A stretch of 64,000 nt of DNA from Flagellimonas amoyensis (lineage in GTDB: Bacteria; Bacteroidota; Bacteroidia; Flavobacteriales; Flavobacteriaceae): NCBI RefSeq assembly GCF_003058265.1, contig NZ_QBUK01000001.1, forward strand, positions 248,001 through 312,000, written 5' to 3'. Numbering within the stretch: position 1 is the stretch's first letter; every line of letters begins with the position of its first letter. Of the stretch, positions 41,623 through 49,666 are shown one piece after another. The notes beneath the pieces are model-generated. The model had not been told where the DNA came from and ran no database searches. It was given only the letters and a program-made list of their open reading frames with translations. A program made the position numbers and the translations under genes.

Positions 41623-42774
41623 TCATTTTTCATTTGCTCTTAGGGAAATTTGCATGATTGTTCCTTCCTTACTTGACGAAAATACTTTAATTTTTCCTTT
41701 ATGGTACTCTTCCACAATTCTTTTTACCAAGGAAAGTCCCAGTCCCCAACCTCTTTTTTTGGTGGTCACCCCAGGGTTGAAGATGTCCTGGAAGTCACTT
41801 TTCGCGATTCCGTGACCAGTGTCCGAAACCAAAATGTTGACCGTTTGTCCTTTTTTCTCGATCTGTATGGCGATGTTCCCTTTGCCTTTCATCGCATCGA
41901 TTCCGTTTTTCACCAAGTTTTCAATGCTCCAGTTGTACAAGGGGGGGTTCAGTAGCACCAACGCCTCCTCCACATTGCTGCTAAAGGAAAAATGGACCAG
42001 TTTGGAGCTTCTTTGTTTTAGATAGTCGTAGGCCTTTTTGGTTTCCTCCACAATATCATGGACGTGAAGTTCAGGGATGGAGCCAATTTTGGAAAAACGC
42101 TCCGTAATGGTCTGCAAGCGGTCAATGTCCTTGGCAATTTCCTTGGTCACATCCGGGTTGATGTCCTCGGTTTTCAAAAGTTCGTTCCAGCCCATGAGCG
42201 ATGTAAGCGGTGTGCCGATCTGGTGTGCCGTCTCCTTGGCCATGCCCGCCCAGAGCTTGTTCTGTTCCGAAGCCTTGTTGGTCTTGAAGAAAAAGAAAAT
42301 GACCGTCCCGAACAGGCATATGATGAGCAATAGCGCTAGGGGATAGTACTTCAACTTGTTGAGCACCTCGGAATTTCCGTAGTAGAGAGTTTCCAACAGT
42401 TCATCTTCCTGGATGATCTGTATGGGCTCGTTCTCATTTTTGAACTGTTCTATCTTTTGTCGGATATAGATGCTGTCGGCAATCTTGTCCTTGGCAATAT
42501 TATGTGTTTTGTAGGACCCTTCCTCATTCACCAAGATCATGGGAGTGGAGGTATTGTTGGCCATCACCTTCAAGGTGAGGTTGCCCAGTTCTTGGTCCAC
42601 CGGGGACTGGATGAGCTCCAACTGGGCCGTGGCCCATATTTCCATTTTCAAACGCTCCTCTTCCTTGAACTTTCTGAAAAAACTGTTGGTGTTCCACAAG
42701 ATCAAGCTCACAATGATGAATGCTGATATCAACAAAGTAATATTGGAAGCTTTCCTTTGGGGGCTGAAGTTCAT
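41623..42774 (-). CDS. Sensor histidine kinase
   Basis: A 383-residue membrane kinase. Two hydrophobic segments (about 13-28 and 148-165) enclose a short periplasmic sensor region. The phospho-acceptor His is in AKETAHQIGTPLTSLMGW, and the ATPase domain has NLVKNGIDAMKG, VSDTGHGIAKSDF and GWGLGLSLVKRIVEEYHKG. No response regulator is encoded nearby; its neighbour is the zinc-ribbon membrane protein. It may phosphorylate a regulator elsewhere in the genome. Confidence 0.92.
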   Translation of the reverse strand: MNFSPQRKASNITLLISAFIIVSLILWNTNSFFRKFKEEERLKMEIWATAQLELIQSPVDQELGNLTLKVMANNTSTPMILVNEEGSYKTHNIAKDKIADSIYIRQKIEQFKNENEPIQIIQEDELLETLYYGNSEVLNKLKYYPLALLLIICLFGTVIFFFFKTNKASEQNKLWAGMAKETAHQIGTPLTSLMGWNELLKTEDINPDVTKEIAKDIDRLQTITERFSKIGSIPELHVHDIVEETKKAYDYLKQRSSKLVHFSFSSNVEEALVLLNPPLYNWSIENLVKNGIDAMKGKGNIAIQIEKKGQTVNILVSDTGHGIAKSDFQDIFNPGVTTKKRGWGLGLSLVKRIVEEYHKGKIKVFSSSKEGTIMQISLRANEK

Positions 42775-42867
42775 TGTTGGTCGGATTGTGTTTTAAAGAT
42801 AGCGGAAAATGGAAAACATGTTGATAGTTAGTTAGCATAACGGGTTTTCAATAGGATTCATTTTATG

Positions 42868-42875
42868 TACTTTTG
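42868..42875 (+). promoter_or_regulatory. Putative -7 promoter element of the DUF3127 gene
   Basis: TACTTTTG matches TAnnTTTG exactly and lies 22 bases before the ATG. A TTTTC at 42845-42849 may be the upstream box. Confidence 0.5.
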
Positions 42876-42897
42876 AAAATCAACAAAAATTAACATA

Positions 42898-43275
42898 ATG
42901 GAAGTTCAGGGAAAAATCAAAATGATCGATGATACCAAAACCTTTGGAAACAATGGTTTTAGGAAAAGGGAGGTCGTAGTGACCACGGAAGAGCAATATC
43001 CCCAGCATATTTTGGTGGAGTTTGTGCAGGATAAGTGTGATTTGTTGGACAGCTATAATGTGGGTCAGCCCGTGAAGATAAGCATCAACCTTAGGGGTAG
43101 GGAATGGGTGAATCCCCAGGGAGAGACCAAATATTTCAACTCCATCCAAGGATGGCGAATAGAGAACCTACAGGCCGAGACCAGCAATGGCAATATGCCC
43201 CCTGTTCCCCCAATGGAGGCCTTTGAGCCTGCGGACGACCTCAATGAGGAGGACCATGACGACCTTCCGTTCTAA
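42898..43275 (+). CDS. DUF3127 protein, probable OB-fold
   Basis: A 125-residue protein of DUF3127. The beta-rich core (VQGKIKMIDDTKTFGNNGFRKREVVV, YNVGQPVKISINLRGREW) suggests an OB-like fold. It ends in the acidic tip EEDHDDLPF, almost identical in kind to the SSB tail encoded at 11.1 kb, through which SSB recruits repair and replication proteins. A role as an SSB-like factor is therefore reasonable but inferred. It stands alone with its own promoter. Confidence 0.8.
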   Translation: MEVQGKIKMIDDTKTFGNNGFRKREVVVTTEEQYPQHILVEFVQDKCDLLDSYNVGQPVKISINLRGREWVNPQGETKYFNSIQGWRIENLQAETSNGNMPPVPPMEAFEPADDLNEEDHDDLPF

Positions 43276-43387
43276 AAGTCAAACATCTTTCCTTTAGGAA
43301 AACAATTTTTAGGAAAGCCCGACCTTGGAAAAAGGAAGGGCTTTCTGATTTCTGTTCCATTGCTTATTTTTAGGATAAAACAGGATC

Positions 43388-44068
43388 GTGGAAAACTACG
43401 GAAGCAAATTTCCGCTACATTTTTTGGGAAAACGACTGGAATTCCCCTCGGTGGAGTTGGCCAATGAGGATGGTCTTCTTGCCGTGGGCGGTGACCTTTC
43501 GCCGGAAAGACTCCTTTTGGCCTACAAAAGCGGTATTTTTCCTTGGTTCAATGACGATGCCCTGATCCTTTGGTGGAGCCCTGATCCAAGGATGGTACTT
43601 TTTCCGGATAGATTAAAAATATCCAAGAGCATGCGGAAGGAGTTGCGGAGCGACAAGTTCAGGCTCACCCAAGATACCTGTTTTGAGCAAGTGATGGAGC
43701 ACTGTGGCCAAGTGGAACGAAAAGGGCAGCAAGGAACTTGGATCACCCCCGATATGAGGACCGCCTACGCCGATCTGCACCATCAGAAAATAGCCCGTTC
43801 CTATGAGGTTTGGGAGGAAAATCAATTGGTGGGTGGACTCTATGGCGTGGACCTGGGCCATGTGTTCTGTGGGGAAAGCATGTTCAGCCTAAGGCCCAAT
43901 GCCTCCAAATATGCGTTTATAAAAATGGTACAGGAACTGCAACAAAAAAGATATCAGCTCATCGATTGCCAAGTCCATACCGATCATTTGGAAAGCCTCG
44001 GTGCCGAATTGATCCCTAGGAACAGGTTTATGGAAATTTTACAGGGACAATTGGGCGCTGGTGAGTAA
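43388..44068 (+). CDS. aat: Leucyl/phenylalanyl-tRNA-protein transferase
   Basis: A 226-residue GNAT-fold enzyme that adds Leu or Phe to N-terminal Arg or Lys of proteins, marking them for ClpAP degradation under the N-end rule. Family blocks are complete: DGLLAVGGDLSPERLLLAYKSGIFPWF, WWSPDPRMVLFPD, GLYGVDLGHVFCGESMFS and IDCQVHTDHLESLGAELIPR. The start is GTG at 43388; no in-frame ATG lies upstream of the conserved block. The 3' end overlaps the DUF2490 gene by 30 bases on the other strand. Confidence 0.95.
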   Translation: MENYGSKFPLHFLGKRLEFPSVELANEDGLLAVGGDLSPERLLLAYKSGIFPWFNDDALILWWSPDPRMVLFPDRLKISKSMRKELRSDKFRLTQDTCFEQVMEHCGQVERKGQQGTWITPDMRTAYADLHHQKIARSYEVWEENQLVGGLYGVDLGHVFCGESMFSLRPNASKYAFIKMVQELQQKRYQLIDCQVHTDHLESLGAELIPRNRFMEILQGQLGAGE

Positions 44069-44725
44069 GAACACTACATTTTGGGGCAGCCCTGATGTGA
44101 ATTCCTCCATGCGATATTCCACCCCGGCCTGAAGTTTTAGTCCGTGGTCCAGTTGCCACCCTATCTGTCCGCTCAGCCTGACATCATATAGGGAAGAGGT
44201 GCCTTTGGCCACACTGAGCAGGTTTTCAAAACTCCCCACGAAGTAAGGCTCCCCTAGATCCAACTTTTCGCCCATCAAGGGAAAATCCACCGCAAAACGG
44301 TAGCGGAACCTATGGGTGGTGAGAGATTCGGTGATGCGCTGCTCCGATCGCAACCGATGACCATAACGTACAGATAGAGGTTTGCTGGTCACGTTGTACT
44401 GCTGGGTGAGCCGGAGTTCGTTGTCGCCGCCATCAAAATTGTTCCTGAACCGGTACTGTATGCCCAATGCGAGTGTTTGGTTATCCTTCAGCTTCAGTGT
44501 GGAAAAATGGACCAAATCAATCTGTCTTGTTTTTAGGACTACCTCGCTGTCATCAATGATATAGTTTCGGTTGGCCACCGAAAAATTATGCGAATAGATG
44601 CCGGTCACGTCATAGTTTATGGCAAGTTGCGGTTGCCAATAACCAGTAAGGTTGTCTTGGGCATGGATAGTGCCAAAGAGCAAAAAAAAGAAAAGGAATA
44701 AGGGCCATTTATTAGTAGAGGACAT
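44039..44725 (-). CDS. DUF2490 outer-membrane beta-barrel protein
   Basis: A 228-residue exported protein with a signal peptide ending GTIHAQ and a chain of amphipathic strands with alternating hydrophobic residues (TLALGIQYRFRNNF, YRFAVDFPLMGE, GLKLQAGVEYRMEEF, NVVFLLTSAQLSL), characteristic of DUF2490 barrels. No function is established. It is the last gene of a minus-strand trio with the following hypothetical protein and tag, each overlapping the next by 11-14 bases. Confidence 0.78.
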   Translation of the reverse strand: MSSTNKWPLFLFFFLLFGTIHAQDNLTGYWQPQLAINYDVTGIYSHNFSVANRNYIIDDSEVVLKTRQIDLVHFSTLKLKDNQTLALGIQYRFRNNFDGGDNELRLTQQYNVTSKPLSVRYGHRLRSEQRITESLTTHRFRYRFAVDFPLMGEKLDLGEPYFVGSFENLLSVAKGTSSLYDVRLSGQIGWQLDHGLKLQAGVEYRMEEFTSGLPQNVVFLLTSAQLSL

Positions 44726-45290
44726 GGTCGTAGCTTGGGGGAAATGATTTGCGGATGTTGATCAAATTGCCTTCGAAATTGAACAATGCCTCGTAAGTTT
44801 GGAATCCTTTTTCGTTTTTGGCCGAAAAAACAAACTCATAATTGATGTGTGGCAGCATTAGGTTTTGGAAGGCCTCGTGCAATGTTTTTTTGGGGTCATG
44901 GTCGGTTAGAGGATGTTGTTGTTGGATTTTTTTGATACGGAACTTTGGATATGTAGCATCAAGATAGTCCATGATCGTGTCCCAGGTATCTCTAGGGATG
45001 TCCCTTTCCTTGATGATAAATTCCACGTCTTCTAGAATGCCATTTTCATTGAATTCCACACTATAGTGCAGCCTGCCCTTTTTGAACTTGGCCTCGTAGC
45101 TTTTTTTGGTACTGTCCATCTCTTGGTAGAACCTGATCCTTTTGGCATTTGCCAGATACCCTTCAATTTGGGCCAGCGCTGCCCCGGGGAATTCTTCCCT
45201 GTCGATCCTGAACTCCTGTTCACGCTTTTCCTGGGACACCACCCAAAAGGGCAGACAGCACAGGAATAATAGTCCAATCTTATACTTCAT
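44712..45290 (-). CDS. Exported PepSY-like hypothetical protein
   Basis: A 192-residue protein with a signal peptide (MKYKIGLLFLCCLPFWVVSQ). The mature part has alternating strands and helices with a PepSY-like look (YEAKFKKGRLHYSVEFNENGILEDVEFIIKERDIPRDTWDTIMDYLDATYPKFRIKKI). I do not recognise a named family with confidence. It overlaps the DUF2490 gene by 14 bases at its 3' end and tag by 11 bases at its 5' end, so the three genes form one translational unit. Confidence 0.65.
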   Translation of the reverse strand: MKYKIGLLFLCCLPFWVVSQEKREQEFRIDREEFPGAALAQIEGYLANAKRIRFYQEMDSTKKSYEAKFKKGRLHYSVEFNENGILEDVEFIIKERDIPRDTWDTIMDYLDATYPKFRIKKIQQQHPLTDHDPKKTLHEAFQNLMLPHINYEFVFSAKNEKGFQTYEALFNFEGNLINIRKSFPPSYDHVLY

Positions 45291-45843
45291 GGTATCTAAA
45301 ACAGTGGATTTCGTGATCGTTCACCATACCTGTGGCCTGCATATGGGCATAGACCACGGTGCTGCCCACAAACTTGAAACCGCGTTTTTTCAGGTCTTTG
45401 CTAATGGCGTCGGAAACAGGGGTGGTTGCAGGGGCATGCTTGTAATTTTCCAGTTTGTTTTTGATGGGGCTGCCATCCATGAATCCCCAGATATAGTTGC
45501 TGAAACTCCCAAATTCCTTCTGAATTTCCATAAATGCAATGGCATTGGAGACCGTGGCGTGTACCTTCAATTTGTTGCGGATGATGCCCGGATTTTCCAA
45601 AAGCGCATCGATTTTGGGCTGTTTGTAGTTCGCGATTTTTTGATAATCGAACTGATCAAAGGCCTCTCGGAAATTCTCCCGTTTTCTCAATACGGTGATC
45701 CAACTCAGACCTGCTTGGAAGGTTTCCAAAATCAAAAATTCGAAGAGTAGATCATCGTCTTTTACGGGCACTCCCCATTCGGTATCATGATATGCTTCAT
45801 ACAAGGGGTCGCCAACGCACCACCCACACCTGTGTTTTTCCAT
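45280..45843 (-). CDS. tag: DNA-3-methyladenine glycosylase I
   Basis: A 187-residue base-excision enzyme removing 3-methyladenine. The zinc-snap ligands are in place: Cys in RCGWC, His in YHDTEWG, and the C-terminal His/Cys in VNDHEIHCFRY. The family core FLILETFQAGLSWITVLRKRENFREAFDQFD is also standard. A second ATG immediately upstream would add one Met. The first gene of an overlapping minus-strand trio, it is divergent from the TetR gene. Confidence 0.95.
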   Translation of the reverse strand: MEKHRCGWCVGDPLYEAYHDTEWGVPVKDDDLLFEFLILETFQAGLSWITVLRKRENFREAFDQFDYQKIANYKQPKIDALLENPGIIRNKLKVHATVSNAIAFMEIQKEFGSFSNYIWGFMDGSPIKNKLENYKHAPATTPVSDAISKDLKKRGFKFVGSTVVYAHMQATGMVNDHEIHCFRYHEV

Positions 45844-45926
45844 CAACTACATTTTTTTCAAAAATACTGGAAAATCGGCAATAGTTAATCGAAAGTTAAA
45901 GGGTTATATATTGATAGTAAAACTAT

Positions 45927-45934
45927 TATTTTTG
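45927..45934 (+). promoter_or_regulatory. Putative -7 promoter element of the TetR-ABC-HlyD-TolC operon
   Basis: TATTTTTG matches TAnnTTTG, 27 bases before the likely regulator ATG. Confidence 0.5.
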
Positions 45935-45961
45935 CAACATTTGATTTTAAAAAGAGAAAGG

Positions 45962-46636
45962 ATGGAAGTATTGATGCGTTCTCTTAAAATGGGAATAAAC
46001 GACGAGCTGTACATTAAAGACCCCGAATCATCCGATCTGGGGAAGAAAATAGTGGAACAGAGCATCCTGTTGTTGGATGAGGTAGGATTTGAACAGTTTA
46101 CCTTCAAAAAACTAGGGACCAGGATCAAATCGAACGAGAGTTCCATTTACCGGTATTTTGAAAACAAGAACAAGCTGTTGCTATATCTGGCTTCGTGGCA
46201 CTGGGCATGGATGGAATGCAGGATGGTATTTGAGACCAATGGCATCCCGGACCCTAAGGAAAAGTTGAAAAGGGCCATAGAAATCTTGACCCAGAATGTG
46301 GAGTATGACTCTACGGTATCCCACATCAACGAAAGTGTGCTCAACAAGGTCATCATAGATGAGTATTCCAAGTCCTTGTTGGTCAGGGAAGTGTCCAAGG
46401 AAAAAAGGGATGGGTATTGTATCATTTACATGCGGTTGGTGGAGCGTTTGTGCAAAATGATCATAGCGGTGGATAAAGGTTACCCCTATCCAAATTCGTT
46501 GGCCAGCACCGTTCTGGAGGGCACGCTTTATCAATATTTTCTCAAAGCGCATTTTCCTGCGCTCACGGATTGTGATGGGGACATCACACCAACAGATTAT
46601 TTTACGGATTTGGTTTTTAGAGCAATAAAAAAATAG
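45962..46636 (+). CDS. TetR/AcrR family regulator
   Basis: A 224-residue regulator. The N-terminal helix-turn-helix is recognisable in IVEQSILLLDEVGFEQFTFKKLGTRIKSNESSIYRYFENKNKLLLYL, the standard TetR DNA-binding fold with the SSIYRYF recognition helix. The C-terminal ligand domain is not similar to well-known drug-binding members. It is the first gene of the export operon, 1 base before the ABC gene, so it likely autoregulates the operon. The in-frame TTG upstream is rejected; ATGs at 45974 and 45989 are alternatives. Confidence 0.88.
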   Translation: MEVLMRSLKMGINDELYIKDPESSDLGKKIVEQSILLLDEVGFEQFTFKKLGTRIKSNESSIYRYFENKNKLLLYLASWHWAWMECRMVFETNGIPDPKEKLKRAIEILTQNVEYDSTVSHINESVLNKVIIDEYSKSLLVREVSKEKRDGYCIIYMRLVERLCKMIIAVDKGYPYPNSLASTVLEGTLYQYFLKAHFPALTDCDGDITPTDYFTDLVFRAIKK

Positions 46637-46637
46637 A

Positions 46638-48311
46638 ATGGCAAAAAATATACTTACAGCTTGGCAGCGACTGATGGGTCTGCTGGCCTTGGATAAAAAA
46701 GACATCCTACAGGTTTTTTACTATGCCATCTTTGCCGGATTGGTCAACCTTTCCCTTCCCTTGGGCATACAGGCCATCATCAATTTGATACAGGGGGCAA
46801 AAGTGAGCACTTCGTGGCTCATTCTGGTGGTTTTGGTCACTATGGGGGTTGCTTTTGTGGGCACATTGCAATTGATGCAAATTCGGATCATTGAAAACCT
46901 TCAGCAGAAAATCTTTACCAGATCTTCCTTTGAGTTTGCCTACAGGTTTCCAAAAATAAAGATGAGCGAACTGCGCAATTATTACCCGCCGGAACTGGCC
47001 AACCGCTTTTTCGATACCATCACCGTACAGAAATCACTTTCCAAGGTGCTCATAGACTTTCCATCTGCCTTTTTGCAGATCATTTTTGGATTGATGTTGC
47101 TTTCGTTCTACCATCCATTCTTTATCATTTATGGTCTGTTGTTGGTGTTGTTGATCTACTTTGTGTTCAAGTTCACTGGTCAGAAAGGATTGGAAACCAG
47201 TCTGGAAGAGTCCAAACATAAGTATAAAGTGGCCCATTGGATACAGGAAATAGCCAGATCCATCATTAGTTTCAAACTTTCAGGAAGGACCTCTTTGGCC
47301 ATGAACAAGAACGATGCGTTGGTAGAAGAATATTTGGATGCTAGAGAAGATCATTTTAGGGTCTTGGTACTTCAGTTCATCCAAATGATCGGGTTCAAGG
47401 TATTGGTCACTGCGGGCCTTTTGCTGATCGGAGGACTTCTGGTGTTGGACCAAGAGATGAACATTGGACAATTTGTGGCAGCGGAGATTATCATACTGCT
47501 GGTGATCAACTCGGTGGAAAAGATGATCTTGGGTCTTGAAACCTTTTACGACCTGTTGACATCCCTGGAAAAGCTGGGGCAGGTAGTGGACAAGGAACTT
47601 GAGCCATTGAACGGTGAGAGCCCTTTTGATGACAACAAAGGATTGACCATCGAGCTGCAAGGGTTGGTGTACAAGGTGCCTGGAAGGGACAAAAAAATAA
47701 TTGACGACGTGTCCTTTAATATTGAACCGGGCACTACGACCATCATACATGGGCCCAATGGTTCCGGAAAATCCAGTTTACTTCGGATCATTGCCGGTGT
47801 TTTGGAGCCCAATGCAGGCAATATCTATGTCAACAATGTTTCGCTCAAGGGTATAGATCTTAGGGAATATAGGTCCCGTTTGGGGCATTGTCTTGCCGAA
47901 GAATATCCCTTCGAGGGCACTATTTGGGAGAACATCACCTTTGGAAACAAGGACATTTCTTCCGAGGACATCTACTGGGCCTTGGACAAGGTTGGTCTTA
48001 CCCAGTTCGTGAAAGAACAGCCGGATGGGCTCAAAACAGTCTTATATCCAGAGGGGAAAAAGATTCCAGATTTTATTTCCAAGAAAATTGTCCTGGCCCG
48101 CAGTATAGTGAACAGACCAAAGCTATTGCTCTTGAAAGATCCTTTGGACCTGTTCGAAGAAGAAGAATTGGAACGGGTAATGGATTTCTTGGCGGATAGC
48201 TCCAACGGCTGGTCTTTGGTGGTGGTGAGTGAAAACCCCAAGTGGATCAGAAAATGTAACCGGGTGATCACTATGGAAAATGGAAAACTAACCAACGTAA
48301 AACGAAACTGA
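46638..48311 (+). CDS. ABC exporter subunit with degenerate ATPase domain
   Basis: A 557-residue half-transporter: exporter-type membrane domain (about residues 25-300, five to six hydrophobic segments) and a C-terminal nucleotide-binding domain. Walker A is intact (GPNGSGKS, 372-379). All other catalytic motifs are lost: Ala420 replaces the Q-loop Gln, PDFI at 477-480 replaces SGGQ, Walker B reads LLLLKDP with Lys500 and Asp501 for Asp-Glu, and Glu532 replaces the H-loop His. It may bind ATP but should not hydrolyse it as a homodimer. No C39 peptidase domain is present. HlyD and TolC genes follow, overlapping by 1 and 17 bases. Confidence 0.88.
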   Translation: MAKNILTAWQRLMGLLALDKKDILQVFYYAIFAGLVNLSLPLGIQAIINLIQGAKVSTSWLILVVLVTMGVAFVGTLQLMQIRIIENLQQKIFTRSSFEFAYRFPKIKMSELRNYYPPELANRFFDTITVQKSLSKVLIDFPSAFLQIIFGLMLLSFYHPFFIIYGLLLVLLIYFVFKFTGQKGLETSLEESKHKYKVAHWIQEIARSIISFKLSGRTSLAMNKNDALVEEYLDAREDHFRVLVLQFIQMIGFKVLVTAGLLLIGGLLVLDQEMNIGQFVAAEIIILLVINSVEKMILGLETFYDLLTSLEKLGQVVDKELEPLNGESPFDDNKGLTIELQGLVYKVPGRDKKIIDDVSFNIEPGTTTIIHGPNGSGKSSLLRIIAGVLEPNAGNIYVNNVSLKGIDLREYRSRLGHCLAEEYPFEGTIWENITFGNKDISSEDIYWALDKVGLTQFVKEQPDGLKTVLYPEGKKIPDFISKKIVLARSIVNRPKLLLLKDPLDLFEEEELERVMDFLADSSNGWSLVVVSENPKWIRKCNRVITMENGKLTNVKRN

Positions 48312-49666
48312 TGCTAAATATTTCCTCACATAGCAAATTGAACGAGAAGGTGGATATTTTGGGATATGGTGCCGGAAAAAAGGTTTTTCATAAAAGACAT
48401 TACAAACAGTTCAACCGATTTTTGGCGGCGTTCTCCATTATTGTACTGGTCATCTTGTTCCTGCCTTGGACACAGATCATTTCCGGTCGGGGGTACCTCA
48501 CCACCTTGACCCCGGATCAGCGGCCGCAGACCATTCAGTCCCCCATTCCGGGACGAATTGAAAAATGGTATGTGCGCGAAGGCGATTATGTGGAAAAAGG
48601 GGACACCATCCTATACATTTCCGAGGTGAAGAGCGAATACTTTGATCCCAATTTGGTGGAGCGTACCGGTAAGCAGATAGCGGCGAAATCCATGTCGGTC
48701 ACCTCATATAAGGAAAAAGTGAAGGCCCTTGGGCAACAGATCAACGCATTGACCACCGAAAGAAAGTTGAAGTTGGAACAGGCCAAGAACAAGTTGACCC
48801 AATCAATTTTGAAGGTCAGTAGCGATAGCATCGACCTGGAAGCGGCAAAGACCAACATTTCCATAGCACAGCGGCAATATGACCGTGTGGTCCAATTGGA
48901 AAAAGAGGGCCTCAAGGCTGTGACCGATTTGGAGGAAAAACGCTTGAAACTGCAGGAAACCCAGGCCAAACTCATCAGCCAGGAGAACAAATTGTTGGCC
49001 AGTAAAAACGAGGTCATCAATGCGCGGGTGGAAATCAACCGCGTCCAGGCCGAATACACGGACAAGATATCAAAAGCACAGAGCGATCTCTATACGGCCC
49101 AGTCCAATCAATTTGACTCCGAAGCGCAAGTGACCAAATTGGAAAATGAATATACCAACTATGAGGTCAGGAACAGCCTCCTCTACATCAGGGCGCCCCA
49201 AAGTGGCTATATCAACAAGGCCATCCAGTCTGGAATAGGGGAGACCTTCAAGGAAGGAGCCCAGTTGGTGGGGATCATGCCAGCCAATTACGATGTGGCC
49301 GTGGAAACCTATGTGGATCCCATAGACTTGCCGTTGCTCCATATCGGGGAAAAGGTGCGAATTCAGTTTGATGGTTGGCCCGCCATTGTTTTTAGCGGGT
49401 GGCCCAATGTGTCCTATGGAACCTTTGGAGGTGAGATCGTGGCCATTGAAAACTTTATAAGTCCCAATGGAAGGTACCGTATCCTTTTGATTCCCGACAA
49501 GGAAGATGCACCCTGGCCCAAGGACATCAGGGTAGGTTCGGGAGCCAGCACCATGGCCCTTTTGGAAGATGTGCCCATTTGGTATGAAATCTGGCGAAAA
49601 CTCAATGGCTTCCCGCCCAATTATTACCAACCCCAAAATGTCAATACCGATGTCACCACAAAATAA
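48311..49666 (+). CDS. HlyD-family periplasmic adaptor
   Basis: A 451-residue membrane fusion protein linking the inner-membrane subunit to TolC. One N-terminal transmembrane segment (FLAAFSIIVLVILFLPWTQII), the split lipoyl-like barrel-sandwich (PIPGRIEKWYVREGDYVEKGDTI and IRAPQSGYINKAIQSGIGE), a long alpha-hairpin coiled coil (about residues 125-280), and a C-terminal beta-barrel (YVDPIDLPLLHIGEKVRIQFDGWPAI). It starts on the last base of the ABC stop codon and overlaps the TolC gene. Confidence 0.92.
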   Translation: MLNISSHSKLNEKVDILGYGAGKKVFHKRHYKQFNRFLAAFSIIVLVILFLPWTQIISGRGYLTTLTPDQRPQTIQSPIPGRIEKWYVREGDYVEKGDTILYISEVKSEYFDPNLVERTGKQIAAKSMSVTSYKEKVKALGQQINALTTERKLKLEQAKNKLTQSILKVSSDSIDLEAAKTNISIAQRQYDRVVQLEKEGLKAVTDLEEKRLKLQETQAKLISQENKLLASKNEVINARVEINRVQAEYTDKISKAQSDLYTAQSNQFDSEAQVTKLENEYTNYEVRNSLLYIRAPQSGYINKAIQSGIGETFKEGAQLVGIMPANYDVAVETYVDPIDLPLLHIGEKVRIQFDGWPAIVFSGWPNVSYGTFGGEIVAIENFISPNGRYRILLIPDKEDAPWPKDIRVGSGASTMALLEDVPIWYEIWRKLNGFPPNYYQPQNVNTDVTTK

